IMG/VR virus record: IMGVR_UViG_3300046449_000037
Coordinates: 1 to 30,373 of that record
DNA: 30,373 nucleotides
Source: a virus
Direction: 5' to 3' (one strand)
Program-made: the position numbers and the translations under genes
In this document: piece by piece, positions 12,401 to 19,076 of the stretch
Numbering within the stretch: the first letter of the stretch is position 1
Layout: every line of letters begins with the position of its first letter
The notes under the pieces: model-generated
The model's input: only the letters and a program-made list of their open reading frames with translations
Told to the model about the DNA's origin: nothing
The model's database searches: none

Positions 12401-13513
12401 TTAATAATAATTAAGCTGCCTGTAAATGCGCGCCCTTGCTTGGCTTTGCCTCTGCAACATTGGATGGAAGCCATCCCGGAAGTCATGGATGATGCCACAA
12501 GCCTTTCCGTCATGCGGTCGCAACACTCTGCCAGTTGATTGGATTGCCTTGCGTTCTGAACGCCCACAACCCGCCATGATGATCACATTGGCAACTGGCG
12601 CATCAAAACCTTCTTCAATGGCTGATGTGCCAATCATGCACTTCAAGCTGCCGTCCCGAAACCTTGCAATCACATCTGCCCGTTTCTTTGCGCCCATCTT
12701 GCTGTAAACCAACTCAGCACCTTCAATTGCAGCAGCCAAGCGTTTGCCATGCTCAATTGAACCAATCAGCACAATGGTGTGGTTTCCTGCTTCCATGCTT
12801 TGTCTGGCAATCAATTCAATGTGGGCATCCCGGTCTGGGTTTTCCCAGATGCCAAGCTTCTGCGCTGCCTGCCATTTGCACTGGCTGGTCTGCTTGCGCT
12901 CACCCTCTTGACTTCTAAACATCCAAGCCATCTTCCTGCGCCTGCTTGCAATCAATTCATCAGACAATTGCTCAATGGCTTCTGATGCTTGTGCGCTTTG
13001 CACATCATGCCAGACAACCTTTGCCTTTGCCAGATGCCCATCTTCAACCAAAGCAGCACGTTCAATGCAATGCACATTGCTGCCAAATAGATGGCGCACC
13101 AGACCATTGCGGTCTGCGTCACCAGTGAATGGAGTTGCTGACAATCCCCACCGGGCAGACTCTGTTTGTCTGATCTTTGCGCTCCATCCATCAGCACCTG
13201 CCCTGTGACATTCATCCACAATCAACAAGTCTGGTTTGCTTCCCATTGGCGCACCTGCTGCGCAGTAAATTTGCAGATGCGCCTTTTCTTTTATTACTGG
13301 GAAGCGGTCACAAGCTGATTGCATTTGCTCAACCTGTTCTCTGGTGTTGACCATGATTTCCACATCAGCCACACCTCTGCGCTTCAATAAACACAAAGCC
13401 AGAGCAGATGCCGCAATATGCGTTTTACCTGCTCCGGCTGGTGCTTGAACAATACCACGTTTAGACTTTGCCAAAAAAGCAATTGCCTGCTGCTGATATT
13501 GTCTTTGTTCCAT
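12401..13513 (-). CDS. Superfamily 2 DEAD/DECH-type helicase
   Basis: This 370-aa protein is a compact SF2 helicase. It shows an N-terminal Q-like motif (RQYQQQAI), Walker A APAGAGKT (24-31), motif II VDECH (99-103), motif III SATPF (125-129), a later ATPase motif EEGFDAP, and motif VI QSTGRVLRP. These bind and hydrolyse ATP to move along nucleic acid. Phage members of this size help replication, recombination or branch migration. It follows the SSB-like gene directly; I take the ATG at 13513 rather than the TTG one codon earlier, which leaves three bases after the SSB stop. There is no nuclease domain, so a restriction subunit is unlikely. Confidence 0.9.
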   Translation of the reverse strand: MEQRQYQQQAIAFLAKSKRGIVQAPAGAGKTHIAASALALCLLKRRGVADVEIMVNTREQVEQMQSACDRFPVIKEKAHLQIYCAAGAPMGSKPDLLIVDECHRAGADGWSAKIRQTESARWGLSATPFTGDADRNGLVRHLFGSNVHCIERAALVEDGHLAKAKVVWHDVQSAQASEAIEQLSDELIASRRRKMAWMFRSQEGERKQTSQCKWQAAQKLGIWENPDRDAHIELIARQSMEAGNHTIVLIGSIEHGKRLAAAIEGAELVYSKMGAKKRADVIARFRDGSLKCMIGTSAIEEGFDAPVANVIIMAGCGRSERKAIQSTGRVLRPHDGKACGIIHDFRDGFHPMLQRQSQARARIYRQLNYY

Positions 13514-13516
13514 CAA

Positions 13517-14011
13517 TTACCAAGGTTGTTCATCAAGTGGCGCATCTTCAGCTACTGATGATGTGCCTTCTTTGTATAACACATGGCTGTGATTGTAAAT
13601 GAAACCAGAGAAACCAATTTCAGCCCATGATTTTGTTTGATCATTGCGGTCTGGATTCATCTCCACCTTTGCGGAAAACCTTTTGCCCTCAACAATCTTG
13701 AAGAAGCTTTCAGCATTTTCTGTGTCCAATTCATCCCGGAAGATTTTAACACCGCATGCTTTTAAATACATGAAGATCAATGCGCGCGCTTTATATTCAG
13801 ATGTTGGCAATGCCAAGTCACCCCAAAAGAATGTTTTGCGCATTGTGTCGCCACACTTGGTTGAAAATGTGCATTCAAACATGTCAGTGCCATCACGCTG
13901 ATTGATTTTGTGACTCACATTGGTTGTTTTAAACTCATACAATCCAGCCTCTTTGATGTAATTGCTGTTGCTTGAATTTGCGTCTTCGTCGGTTGCGATA
14001 TATTTAGCCAT
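13517..14011 (-). CDS. Putative single-stranded DNA-binding protein
   Basis: This 164-aa protein has a beta-rich core suited to an OB-type fold (AGLYEFKTTNVSHKINQ, MFECTFSTKCGD, GKRFSAKVEMN) and ends with an acidic tail plus aromatic tip (DAPLDEQPW), as in bacterial and phage SSBs, whose tails recruit other replication proteins. Its place directly before a helicase and after a RecT-like gene fits that role. The first ten residues (MAKYIATDED) nearly equal those of the primase-helicase (MAKYIATNED) while the codons differ at synonymous positions, so the peptide seems to be conserved for protein-level reasons. The SSB call is from fold pattern, tail and context, without a diagnostic motif. Confidence 0.6.
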   Translation of the reverse strand: MAKYIATDEDANSSNSNYIKEAGLYEFKTTNVSHKINQRDGTDMFECTFSTKCGDTMRKTFFWGDLALPTSEYKARALIFMYLKACGVKIFRDELDTENAESFFKIVEGKRFSAKVEMNPDRNDQTKSWAEIGFSGFIYNHSHVLYKEGTSSVAEDAPLDEQPW

Positions 14012-14026
14012 AATAGTTTACTTTGA

Positions 14027-14692
14027 TTAATATGATTTTGTTTCTTCCCAAACCTTAATTCCGGGAATTGTTTTTGTTGTTTTTAGTGCTGCGCGAATTT
14101 TTGAATCATTAAGACTGAACAAATCTGGTCTTGCTTTGAGCGTTTCCGCTTCATCCACAATCTCAAACTTGGTTGTTGTGCGAACCTTCACACCTGCAAC
14201 TGCGTCATGCTTGGCTGCCACTTCTTGGCGCAGAATTGCAATCTGCGCTTGTGCATCATCCAGCAAGTCAGTGTTGTCACTGCCAACATCCAGTTGCTTT
14301 GCCGCTTCTGCCATCACCTTTTGTTCTTGGATTCTGGCTTGGCGTTCTGCTGCAATCTTCTTGTCACGTTCCACAATCTGAAACGCCCCAAGCAATCGCG
14401 CAATGCGGCTTTCTTCTGCTTTTACATCTTCAATGTAATCTTTGGCAACGCTGTCAATCTGCCTGCCAATTTCAAGCACTGGTGCTTTGGCAAGCTTTCT
14501 TGATTCCTCAATGCCTTTAATTAGATGACGCAATGCAGATTGTGCCTGTGCTGCAATTGTGGCTTCAAATCCATCATCAACAGAATCAATGCCTTTGGAT
14601 GACATCAATGCTTCGATTTTCATCTGCTCTGCTTCAGCAATGATTTCAATGATGACTCCATTGATCTTTGGTTGTGTGATCAATTCACTCAT
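14027..14692 (-). CDS. Coiled-coil protein next to the annealing protein, 221 aa
   Basis: This protein is mostly helical. Residues about 45-150 form a long charged coiled coil (SALRHLIKGIEESRKLAKAP, then AEESRIARLLGAFQIVERDK and AERQARIQEQKVMAEAAK). The C-terminal 60 residues are more mixed (KVRTTTKFEIVDEAETL) and contain a basic ALKTTKTIPGIKV stretch. Its start overlaps the RecT-like stop as ATGA. Similar coiled-coil proteins often accompany RecT/Red-beta-like genes in phages and may be accessory recombination factors, but the function is not established. No membrane segment is present. Confidence 0.7.
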   Translation of the reverse strand: MSELITQPKINGVIIEIIAEAEQMKIEALMSSKGIDSVDDGFEATIAAQAQSALRHLIKGIEESRKLAKAPVLEIGRQIDSVAKDYIEDVKAEESRIARLLGAFQIVERDKKIAAERQARIQEQKVMAEAAKQLDVGSDNTDLLDDAQAQIAILRQEVAAKHDAVAGVKVRTTTKFEIVDEAETLKARPDLFSLNDSKIRAALKTTKTIPGIKVWEETKSY

Positions 14693-15441
14693 TTTGAAAC
14701 CGCCTTTCTGAATGCATCAAAACCAATTTCCATTTTGGCTTGAATGCCTTGTGGCAAGTCACGCCATGTTTGATCAAGATCAAGGTCAATGTTGCCCTTG
14801 TTTGTCCAATACAAATTGGTTTTGTATTCCAAGTCATTGGCAGCAATCAAGCTTTCAAGATTTGGTCGCTGTGCGATTTCTTCCACTTCAATTGCTTCAA
14901 CATTTGTTGCTGCTTCTTCAAGCTTCTTTGGCTCGGCAATTGGTGCTGCATCTGCAACATCAATTTCCTCTGGCACATAAACACCTTGCACAATCTCTGG
15001 TGCAATAGCGCGCAGCGTTTCAGAAATGCAACGCGCCCTCAACATTGCTGCTGGTGTTTTGTCCCATGCTGAACCTTTGCGAACCAATCCAGCGCGCTGT
15101 GCATCATCCATTGAGAAGCTGCCATTGATCTTGCTGCCCTCAAAGTCAAAGATGGCAGCCTGCACCTTTTCATTCTTTAAGTCTTCCCAAGTGACTCTGC
15201 CACCTGCCCGGCGAAAGTCTGCCAGCATCGCATCTGCGCGCTTGGTCAACTTGCCTTTTACCAGATGGTAATTTTTCGCCATCTCCAATGGTGGTTTGTT
15301 TTCGGCAATGCATTGCAGTGCAAAAACAATGCCTGCTTCTTTGCTTTCACAACCAAACATTCCAGAACGGCAAATGGCGTTCCCAATCAACTCAATGCCT
15401 TCAGCATCGTTGATTTTATCATATGCAGTGATTTGGCTCAT
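14689..15441 (-). CDS. RecT/Red-beta-like single-strand annealing candidate
   Basis: This 250-aa protein matches the look of phage annealing proteins often labelled RecT family: an N-terminal GMFGCESKEAGIVFALQC stretch, NYHLVKGKLTKRADAMLADF, AGGRVTWED, a DAQRAGLVRKGSAWDKTP segment, MLRARCISETLRAIAPEIVQ and GVYVPEE. The C-terminal part is an acidic linker (about 165-200) followed by a small helical domain. These proteins anneal complementary strands during recombination-dependent replication, which fits the neighbouring SSB-like, helicase and RuvC genes. The start overlaps the stop of the 56-aa gene as ATGA (15438-15441). I recall the family pattern; a search is needed to fix the subfamily. 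Confidence 0.6.
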   Translation of the reverse strand: MSQITAYDKINDAEGIELIGNAICRSGMFGCESKEAGIVFALQCIAENKPPLEMAKNYHLVKGKLTKRADAMLADFRRAGGRVTWEDLKNEKVQAAIFDFEGSKINGSFSMDDAQRAGLVRKGSAWDKTPAAMLRARCISETLRAIAPEIVQGVYVPEEIDVADAAPIAEPKKLEEAATNVEAIEVEEIAQRPNLESLIAANDLEYKTNLYWTNKGNIDLDLDQTWRDLPQGIQAKMEIGFDAFRKAVSK

Positions 15442-15608
15442 CGGTTGCCTCCCATCTCATCAACAACAATGTTGACCTGTGGCGGTCTGTCACGACCTGT
15501 GAAAACTTGCAAGCGGAACACCTTAATGCCCCTGCCTTCAAGTTCCACCAGTATTTCTTCAATGGCTTCTTCAGCCGCTGATTTCATGGCTTTAACGTCC
15601 TTGTTCAT
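15438..15608 (-). CDS. Small conserved-looking protein, 56 aa
   Basis: This frame runs from ATG at 15608 to TGA at 15438 and encodes 56 aa: a helix MNKDVKAMKSAAEEAIEEIL, a Gly/Arg turn, two strands (KVFRLQVF and QVNIVVDE) and a short MGGNR end, a plausible small alpha-beta fold. AGGA lies four bases before the start, one of the better Shine-Dalgarno sequences in the genome. The stop overlaps the RecT-like start as ATGA. I do not recognise the family. A GCAGCA/TGCTGC hairpin and an AAT run lie in the 78-base gap upstream. Confidence 0.7.
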   Translation of the reverse strand: MNKDVKAMKSAAEEAIEEILVELEGRGIKVFRLQVFTGRDRPPQVNIVVDEMGGNR

Positions 15609-15686
15609 ATTGTCCTTTCATTATTATTATTGAGCAGCAATGTGCTGCAATTGGCATCCAAACCCTTAGATTTGTAATGACAATCT

Positions 15687-16232
15687 TTATATAATAATAA
15701 GTTGAACAATATTTTTGATGCAGTTTTGAACGCCACCTGCGTCAAATTCCCAATCAATCAAATCATCTGGCAGTGGTTTTTCGCTGCTGTGGTCGCCCGA
15801 ATATGTGATGCCGTCCCGGATTAGCCGCACAACATCACCGCCCACTTTGCGCACCCATTCTGCTTCATTGGCGAACCTGCAATCATCAATGACAACAACC
15901 AAATCATCTGGCTTGGTTGCTCCATCAATCAGTTTCTGAATCTGTTGCTGCATTGCCCAAAGCCAAATTTCCTCATTCACCATGCCTCTGCCCCACTCAG
16001 TGCCAAGAGAACAAAGCAACTGCCGGGCAGACTTGCCCAAGCCTTCAATTGGTTTTTCTTTGGCAACATTCAGATTGTGTTGATCAACGCCCATTGCTTC
16101 AAGCATTGCCCGTATTGGCGTTGCAAATGATACAATGACCACATCATCACTTAGTGCCGCCAAAGCATTTGCAATGGTTGATTTGCCAACAGTCTTTGCG
16201 CCATTCAGCGCAATCAATTTGATGCCTTCCAT
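15687..16232 (-). CDS. Deoxynucleoside monophosphate kinase
   Basis: This 181-aa protein is a P-loop kinase of the phage dNMP kinase type, which phosphorylates dNMPs to dNDPs to feed replication. It has the P-loop LNGAKTVGKST (9-19), a substrate-side region SFATPIRAMLEAMG (35-48), KSARQLLCSLGTEWGR (67-82) typical of this family, and VVVIDDCRFANEAEWV (113-128), which holds the Walker B-like acidic pair. The C-terminus ends in a hydrophobic run. It follows the metallophosphoesterase gene by six bases and should be co-transcribed. Phage enzymes can accept modified bases, which is of interest given the DpdA-like gene, but this is inference. Confidence 0.88.
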   Translation of the reverse strand: MEGIKLIALNGAKTVGKSTIANALAALSDDVVIVSFATPIRAMLEAMGVDQHNLNVAKEKPIEGLGKSARQLLCSLGTEWGRGMVNEEIWLWAMQQQIQKLIDGATKPDDLVVVIDDCRFANEAEWVRKVGGDVVRLIRDGITYSGDHSSEKPLPDDLIDWEFDAGGVQNCIKNIVQLIII

Positions 16233-16238
16233 TGCTGT

Positions 16239-17369
16239 TTAAACTGGCTGGTAAAACCTAGTGGTCAAACCCTTGGTCTTGTGGTATTCAAACGCGCTTG
16301 CGCCCTTCTGTGAGCCAACAAAGCCTGCGCCTGTGTGCCAAGCATCTGTTGCGCAAAGTGCTTCCAAGTATTCAACCACCAGCCCGGATTGCTCATCAAT
16401 GACAACTGGCGCAATGGTCTTCTTGTGGTGTATGTGACCGCACTTTAAGTGCCTGTATTTAGTTGCACCCCACTCTTTGGCAAACTCTGCTGCAATTATC
16501 ATTGGCCATTTCTGCGCTGCGATGCGGTCGCCATGTGACCAGACCAGCAAATTGTCGCCCCAAATCAAGTGCTTTCTTGGTGATGGTTCAGATTTGACTT
16601 TGATGTTTGGGCATTGGCTGTAATAGCCATCAAGAACCCGCGCAAGCCAGACTTCACTGTGCCAAGAGTGATTGCCCTCAAGCACCACAATCTCCACGTC
16701 ATTGGCTATTGTGGCAGCAATGGCGACCACATCCCGGCATGCTCTGATTAAGTATTCAACAACCCGATGATATCTTGTGTCAACATCTAGCACATGACCA
16801 CTGGCTTCTGTTTGGTTGCTTCGGTTGTCGCTGTGCATCATGTCGCCACCAAAGACCAAAACGCATTTGGCTGGTCTGCTTGATCTAGAGGCCAAGCCTT
16901 CAGCAGCTTCAACCATTCTGGCAGAAGCAATGTCACAATTATAATCTGCATCTTTGGTTTCCCTTTCGTCTGCATACATGCCCACATGCGCATCAAAAAT
17001 GTCCAATTCAAACAACATTTCATTTGTATCAGTCTTGCGCGCTTTTCTTTTTGGAGCTTTGCCCAAGCCTTTGACTTGATCACAAAGACCATCAACAAAG
17101 GCTTGCATGCCCTGCGCTTCCGGGAAAAGCCTGCGCCATTCTTGGATGACGTTGCCAGCACCATCATATTGGACAGTTGTTTTGCCAACATTTAAATGTG
17201 CTGGCGTTGGTGCTGATGACTTCCAAGGCACTTGCCCCAATCTTTCCAGCCTCTTTATCATTTGTCTTACTGTTGCTTCAGCTTTGCCAAGCTTTCTGGC
17301 TGCGCCTCTATAACTGCCAACTTCAATGTAAGCATCAATTGCTTCACTTTGTGCTTTAGTTAAAGCCAT
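16239..17369 (-). CDS. Calcineurin-like metallophosphoesterase with N-terminal HTH
   Basis: This 376-aa protein combines an N-terminal helix-turn-helix (residues 4-42, QSEAIDAYIEVGSYRGAARK and ATVRQMIKRLERLG) with a two-metal phosphoesterase domain. The metal motifs are visible in order: DAH (126-128), FGGDMMHSDN (173-182), LEGNHSWH (230-237), SHGD (278-281) and GHIHH near 310. The family hydrolyses phosphodiesters; phage members are related to Mre11-like or DNA-processing enzymes and their substrates are mostly unknown. The HTH suggests a DNA-targeted activity. It starts three bases after the 131-aa membrane protein gene and may be the first gene of the replication group. Confidence 0.88.
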   Translation of the reverse strand: MALTKAQSEAIDAYIEVGSYRGAARKLGKAEATVRQMIKRLERLGQVPWKSSAPTPAHLNVGKTTVQYDGAGNVIQEWRRLFPEAQGMQAFVDGLCDQVKGLGKAPKRKARKTDTNEMLFELDIFDAHVGMYADERETKDADYNCDIASARMVEAAEGLASRSSRPAKCVLVFGGDMMHSDNRSNQTEASGHVLDVDTRYHRVVEYLIRACRDVVAIAATIANDVEIVVLEGNHSWHSEVWLARVLDGYYSQCPNIKVKSEPSPRKHLIWGDNLLVWSHGDRIAAQKWPMIIAAEFAKEWGATKYRHLKCGHIHHKKTIAPVVIDEQSGLVVEYLEALCATDAWHTGAGFVGSQKGASAFEYHKTKGLTTRFYQPV

Positions 17370-17372
17370 AAC

Positions 17373-17768
17373 TTATTTGACCTGCGAACTGCCAAAATAG
17401 AAACCAACAATTGCCAGTGCAGTTTGTCGGATTTCTGGCAATATTACAAAGCCTTGCACTGTATCCCATTTGAGTGATTTAAAGAATCCAAAAAAGCCAG
17501 ATGTTTCATGTTGAACACTGATTCCAATGCTTGTGAAAGCAAAAACAAATGGAGCAAGAACAATGGCAAAGATTACTGAAAATGTAATCAGCCGCCGCAT
17601 ATAAACACCACCACGCGCTGCTGCCCTGTCTGCTGAATCATCAGCAACAGTTTGCCGGGCAATCATGCGTTCAAATAATCGCGTTTGGCTTTCTGCTTGT
17701 GCCGCCATCATCTTCATGATGAAGCCACTCACACCGCCGCCTAACATTGCTAAAAGTTCTGGTGTCAT
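17373..17768 (-). CDS. Membrane protein, 131 aa (holin candidate)
   Basis: This protein begins MTPELLAMLGGGVSGFIMKMM, a Gly-rich amphipathic or membrane segment, followed by a charged region (about 22-58) and a strong transmembrane helix (LITFSVIFAIVLAPFVFAF, about 60-78). A final hydrophobic segment (TALAIVGFYFGSS, about 116-128) may form a third membrane pass. Size, membrane segments and adjacency to another small membrane protein fit a phage holin or holin partner, which would time release of the lysozyme-like enzyme. The gene follows the 55-aa gene with the junction TAA-ATT-ATG. The role is inferred from context only. Confidence 0.55.
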   Translation of the reverse strand: MTPELLAMLGGGVSGFIMKMMAAQAESQTRLFERMIARQTVADDSADRAAARGGVYMRRLITFSVIFAIVLAPFVFAFTSIGISVQHETSGFFGFFKSLKWDTVQGFVILPEIRQTALAIVGFYFGSSQVK

Positions 17769-17771
17769 AAT

Positions 17772-17939
17772 TTAATCCTTGTTTTGAAGTTCCTTGATTA
17801 CCTTGACTGCTGATGCAGTCATATAGACTAGCGTAGCAAAACCCACGACCAGTCCTAAGAGTTCGTTAATGTGACCTAGTTCAATGGTAGCGATAAAGCC
17901 CCCTGTGCCTATGGTAGATTTGTAAACAATGTCTTGCAT
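17772..17939 (-). CDS. Small single-pass membrane protein, 55 aa (holin-like)
   Basis: From the ATG at 17939 this encodes 55 aa with a short N-terminus (MQDIVYKSTIGTGGFIATIE), one transmembrane helix (INELLGLVVGFATLVYMTAS) and a charged C-terminal tail (KVIKELQNKD). A longer start using TTG at 17960 is possible, but GGAA lies about ten bases before this ATG. Together with the next gene it could form a holin/antiholin pair. The single membrane span and charged tail are like those of many small phage holins, but no family can be named. Confidence 0.6.
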   Translation of the reverse strand: MQDIVYKSTIGTGGFIATIELGHINELLGLVVGFATLVYMTASAVKVIKELQNKD

Positions 17940-17952
17940 CCAAATTAATTCC

Positions 17953-18294
17953 TTAATCAATTGTTACACTGCCGTCATCGTGACGAGTGCGGGCTGGCAT
18001 TGCTGCAATCTTGCCTTGGATACGTTCCCAATCTTCATCGAGACGATCTGGAAGAACGTCCGCTAAGAGTGCGACAATTGCATTTGATAGATCAAAACAT
18101 TCGACTGCATCAGTTCCAAGCTCTGCCAGAACCTCCGATGGAGTTGCTCGCTCGTTGTTCCAGATGGAATCAAAGCCCTGCTCCCACGAATGAATGATAC
18201 TTTGAGAGAGTTGCGCAGTGCTGCGTTTAACTCTAGTTGCGATGCGTTTTGCGGGTGCAATAGGATCGCCGTTTGTTTGTGTTAGAATAGACAT
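17953..18294 (-). CDS. Hypothetical protein, 113 aa
   Basis: From the ATG at 18294 it begins MSILTQTNGDPIAPAKRIA and continues with a basic, helical stretch (TRVKRSTAQLSQSIIHSWEQ) and an acidic, helical C-terminal half (ECFDLSNAIVALLADVLPDR), ending in HDDGSVTID. I do not recognise it and see no membrane segment or catalytic motif. It sits two bases after the sulfotransferase gene, with GGAG nine bases before the ATG, and before the membrane-protein pair. A longer reading from TTG at 18309 would overlap the sulfotransferase. The gene is in the stretch with many CGAT/ATCG tetramers that differs from the replication genes. Confidence 0.65.
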   Translation of the reverse strand: MSILTQTNGDPIAPAKRIATRVKRSTAQLSQSIIHSWEQGFDSIWNNERATPSEVLAELGTDAVECFDLSNAIVALLADVLPDRLDEDWERIQGKIAAMPARTRHDDGSVTID

Positions 18295-18296
18295 AA

Positions 18297-19076
18297 TTAT
18301 TTTCTCCAAAACTCAGTGCCGTTGTATTGTTTGCAAAGATCAACTCCTAGCACTTGAGCCGAGTCATCTTTGATTGGTTTCACGTCCTTGCGGATCGTGT
18401 GAAGATTCATGCCATGAACGCTATCGTCTTCATTGGTATATTGCTCGACGCTAGTAAAGTCATGCTCAAAATTTGGTAGCTCAAGAAACTTGTAAATGTC
18501 CTCAAGTGTTTCCTTTGGGTTGTGTGTTAAATCATCGAACTCTACTAAGCAGAGACGGTCACCTAAGCCACGCATCATTGCGTCCTTGAGTCGGTTGTAA
18601 GCCAGTCCAAGAACTTGCTCTGCACCGAGTAAATGCTCTGCACGTCCCTGTATGGTCTGTGCTTGAAAGTAGTCGCCTTGATCCTTTGCTTGTGTTTTTC
18701 GGTGCAGCTTCTCAAAGCTAGAAAGAATCTGAGGGATGCCACGAACCGGGACGATAATCTTGACCTTACGATCCAGTGCAAACTCAGCCAGCTCGATCAG
18801 TGATAACCACCCACGCCCCTTGTCGATTACAACTGGACGATCCGTATTGTGATACGCATTAATCGTAGCATTAAGAACGGGTTGAAGGTTGTTAGCTAGA
18901 GACTTGGCAGCCTTGTGTTCCACCCAATCGCCCCACGCATTGCGCAGGACAAACAAAGCTTCGTGACAAGCACTTGTCGGAGTGCTGTGCATCTCTGGAT
19001 TCTGTGCAAGAATATTGCAGAGCAGAGTTGAACCGCTGCGAGGCAGTCCACTAATCATATGGATGGTTTTACTCAT
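18297..19076 (-). CDS. PAPS-dependent sulfotransferase family protein
   Basis: This 259-aa protein has the sulfotransferase signatures: the 5'-phosphosulfate loop GLPRSGST (10-17), Lys86 in VVIDKGRGW, and the 3'-phosphate-binding segment VPVRGIPQILSSF (109-121) with Arg112 and Ser119/120. Such enzymes move a sulfo group from PAPS to a hydroxyl or amine on a sugar, peptide or small molecule. The gene starts within the stop of the fibre gene (TAATG), so it is coupled to host-recognition genes; it might modify the fibre, a receptor or the cell surface. It lies in a region of different base composition, suggesting transfer. The family is confident; the substrate is unknown. Confidence 0.88.
   Translation of the reverse strand: MSKTIHMISGLPRSGSTLLCNILAQNPEMHSTPTSACHEALFVLRNAWGDWVEHKAAKSLANNLQPVLNATINAYHNTDRPVVIDKGRGWLSLIELAEFALDRKVKIIVPVRGIPQILSSFEKLHRKTQAKDQGDYFQAQTIQGRAEHLLGAEQVLGLAYNRLKDAMMRGLGDRLCLVEFDDLTHNPKETLEDIYKFLELPNFEHDFTSVEQYTNEDDSVHGMNLHTIRKDVKPIKDDSAQVLGVDLCKQYNGTEFWRK

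Noticed and set aside
12331-12567. 78-aa minus-strand frame overlapping the SF2 helicase end
   Set aside because: Most of it lies inside the helicase gene in another frame; only the last about 25 codons are intergenic and show no support.
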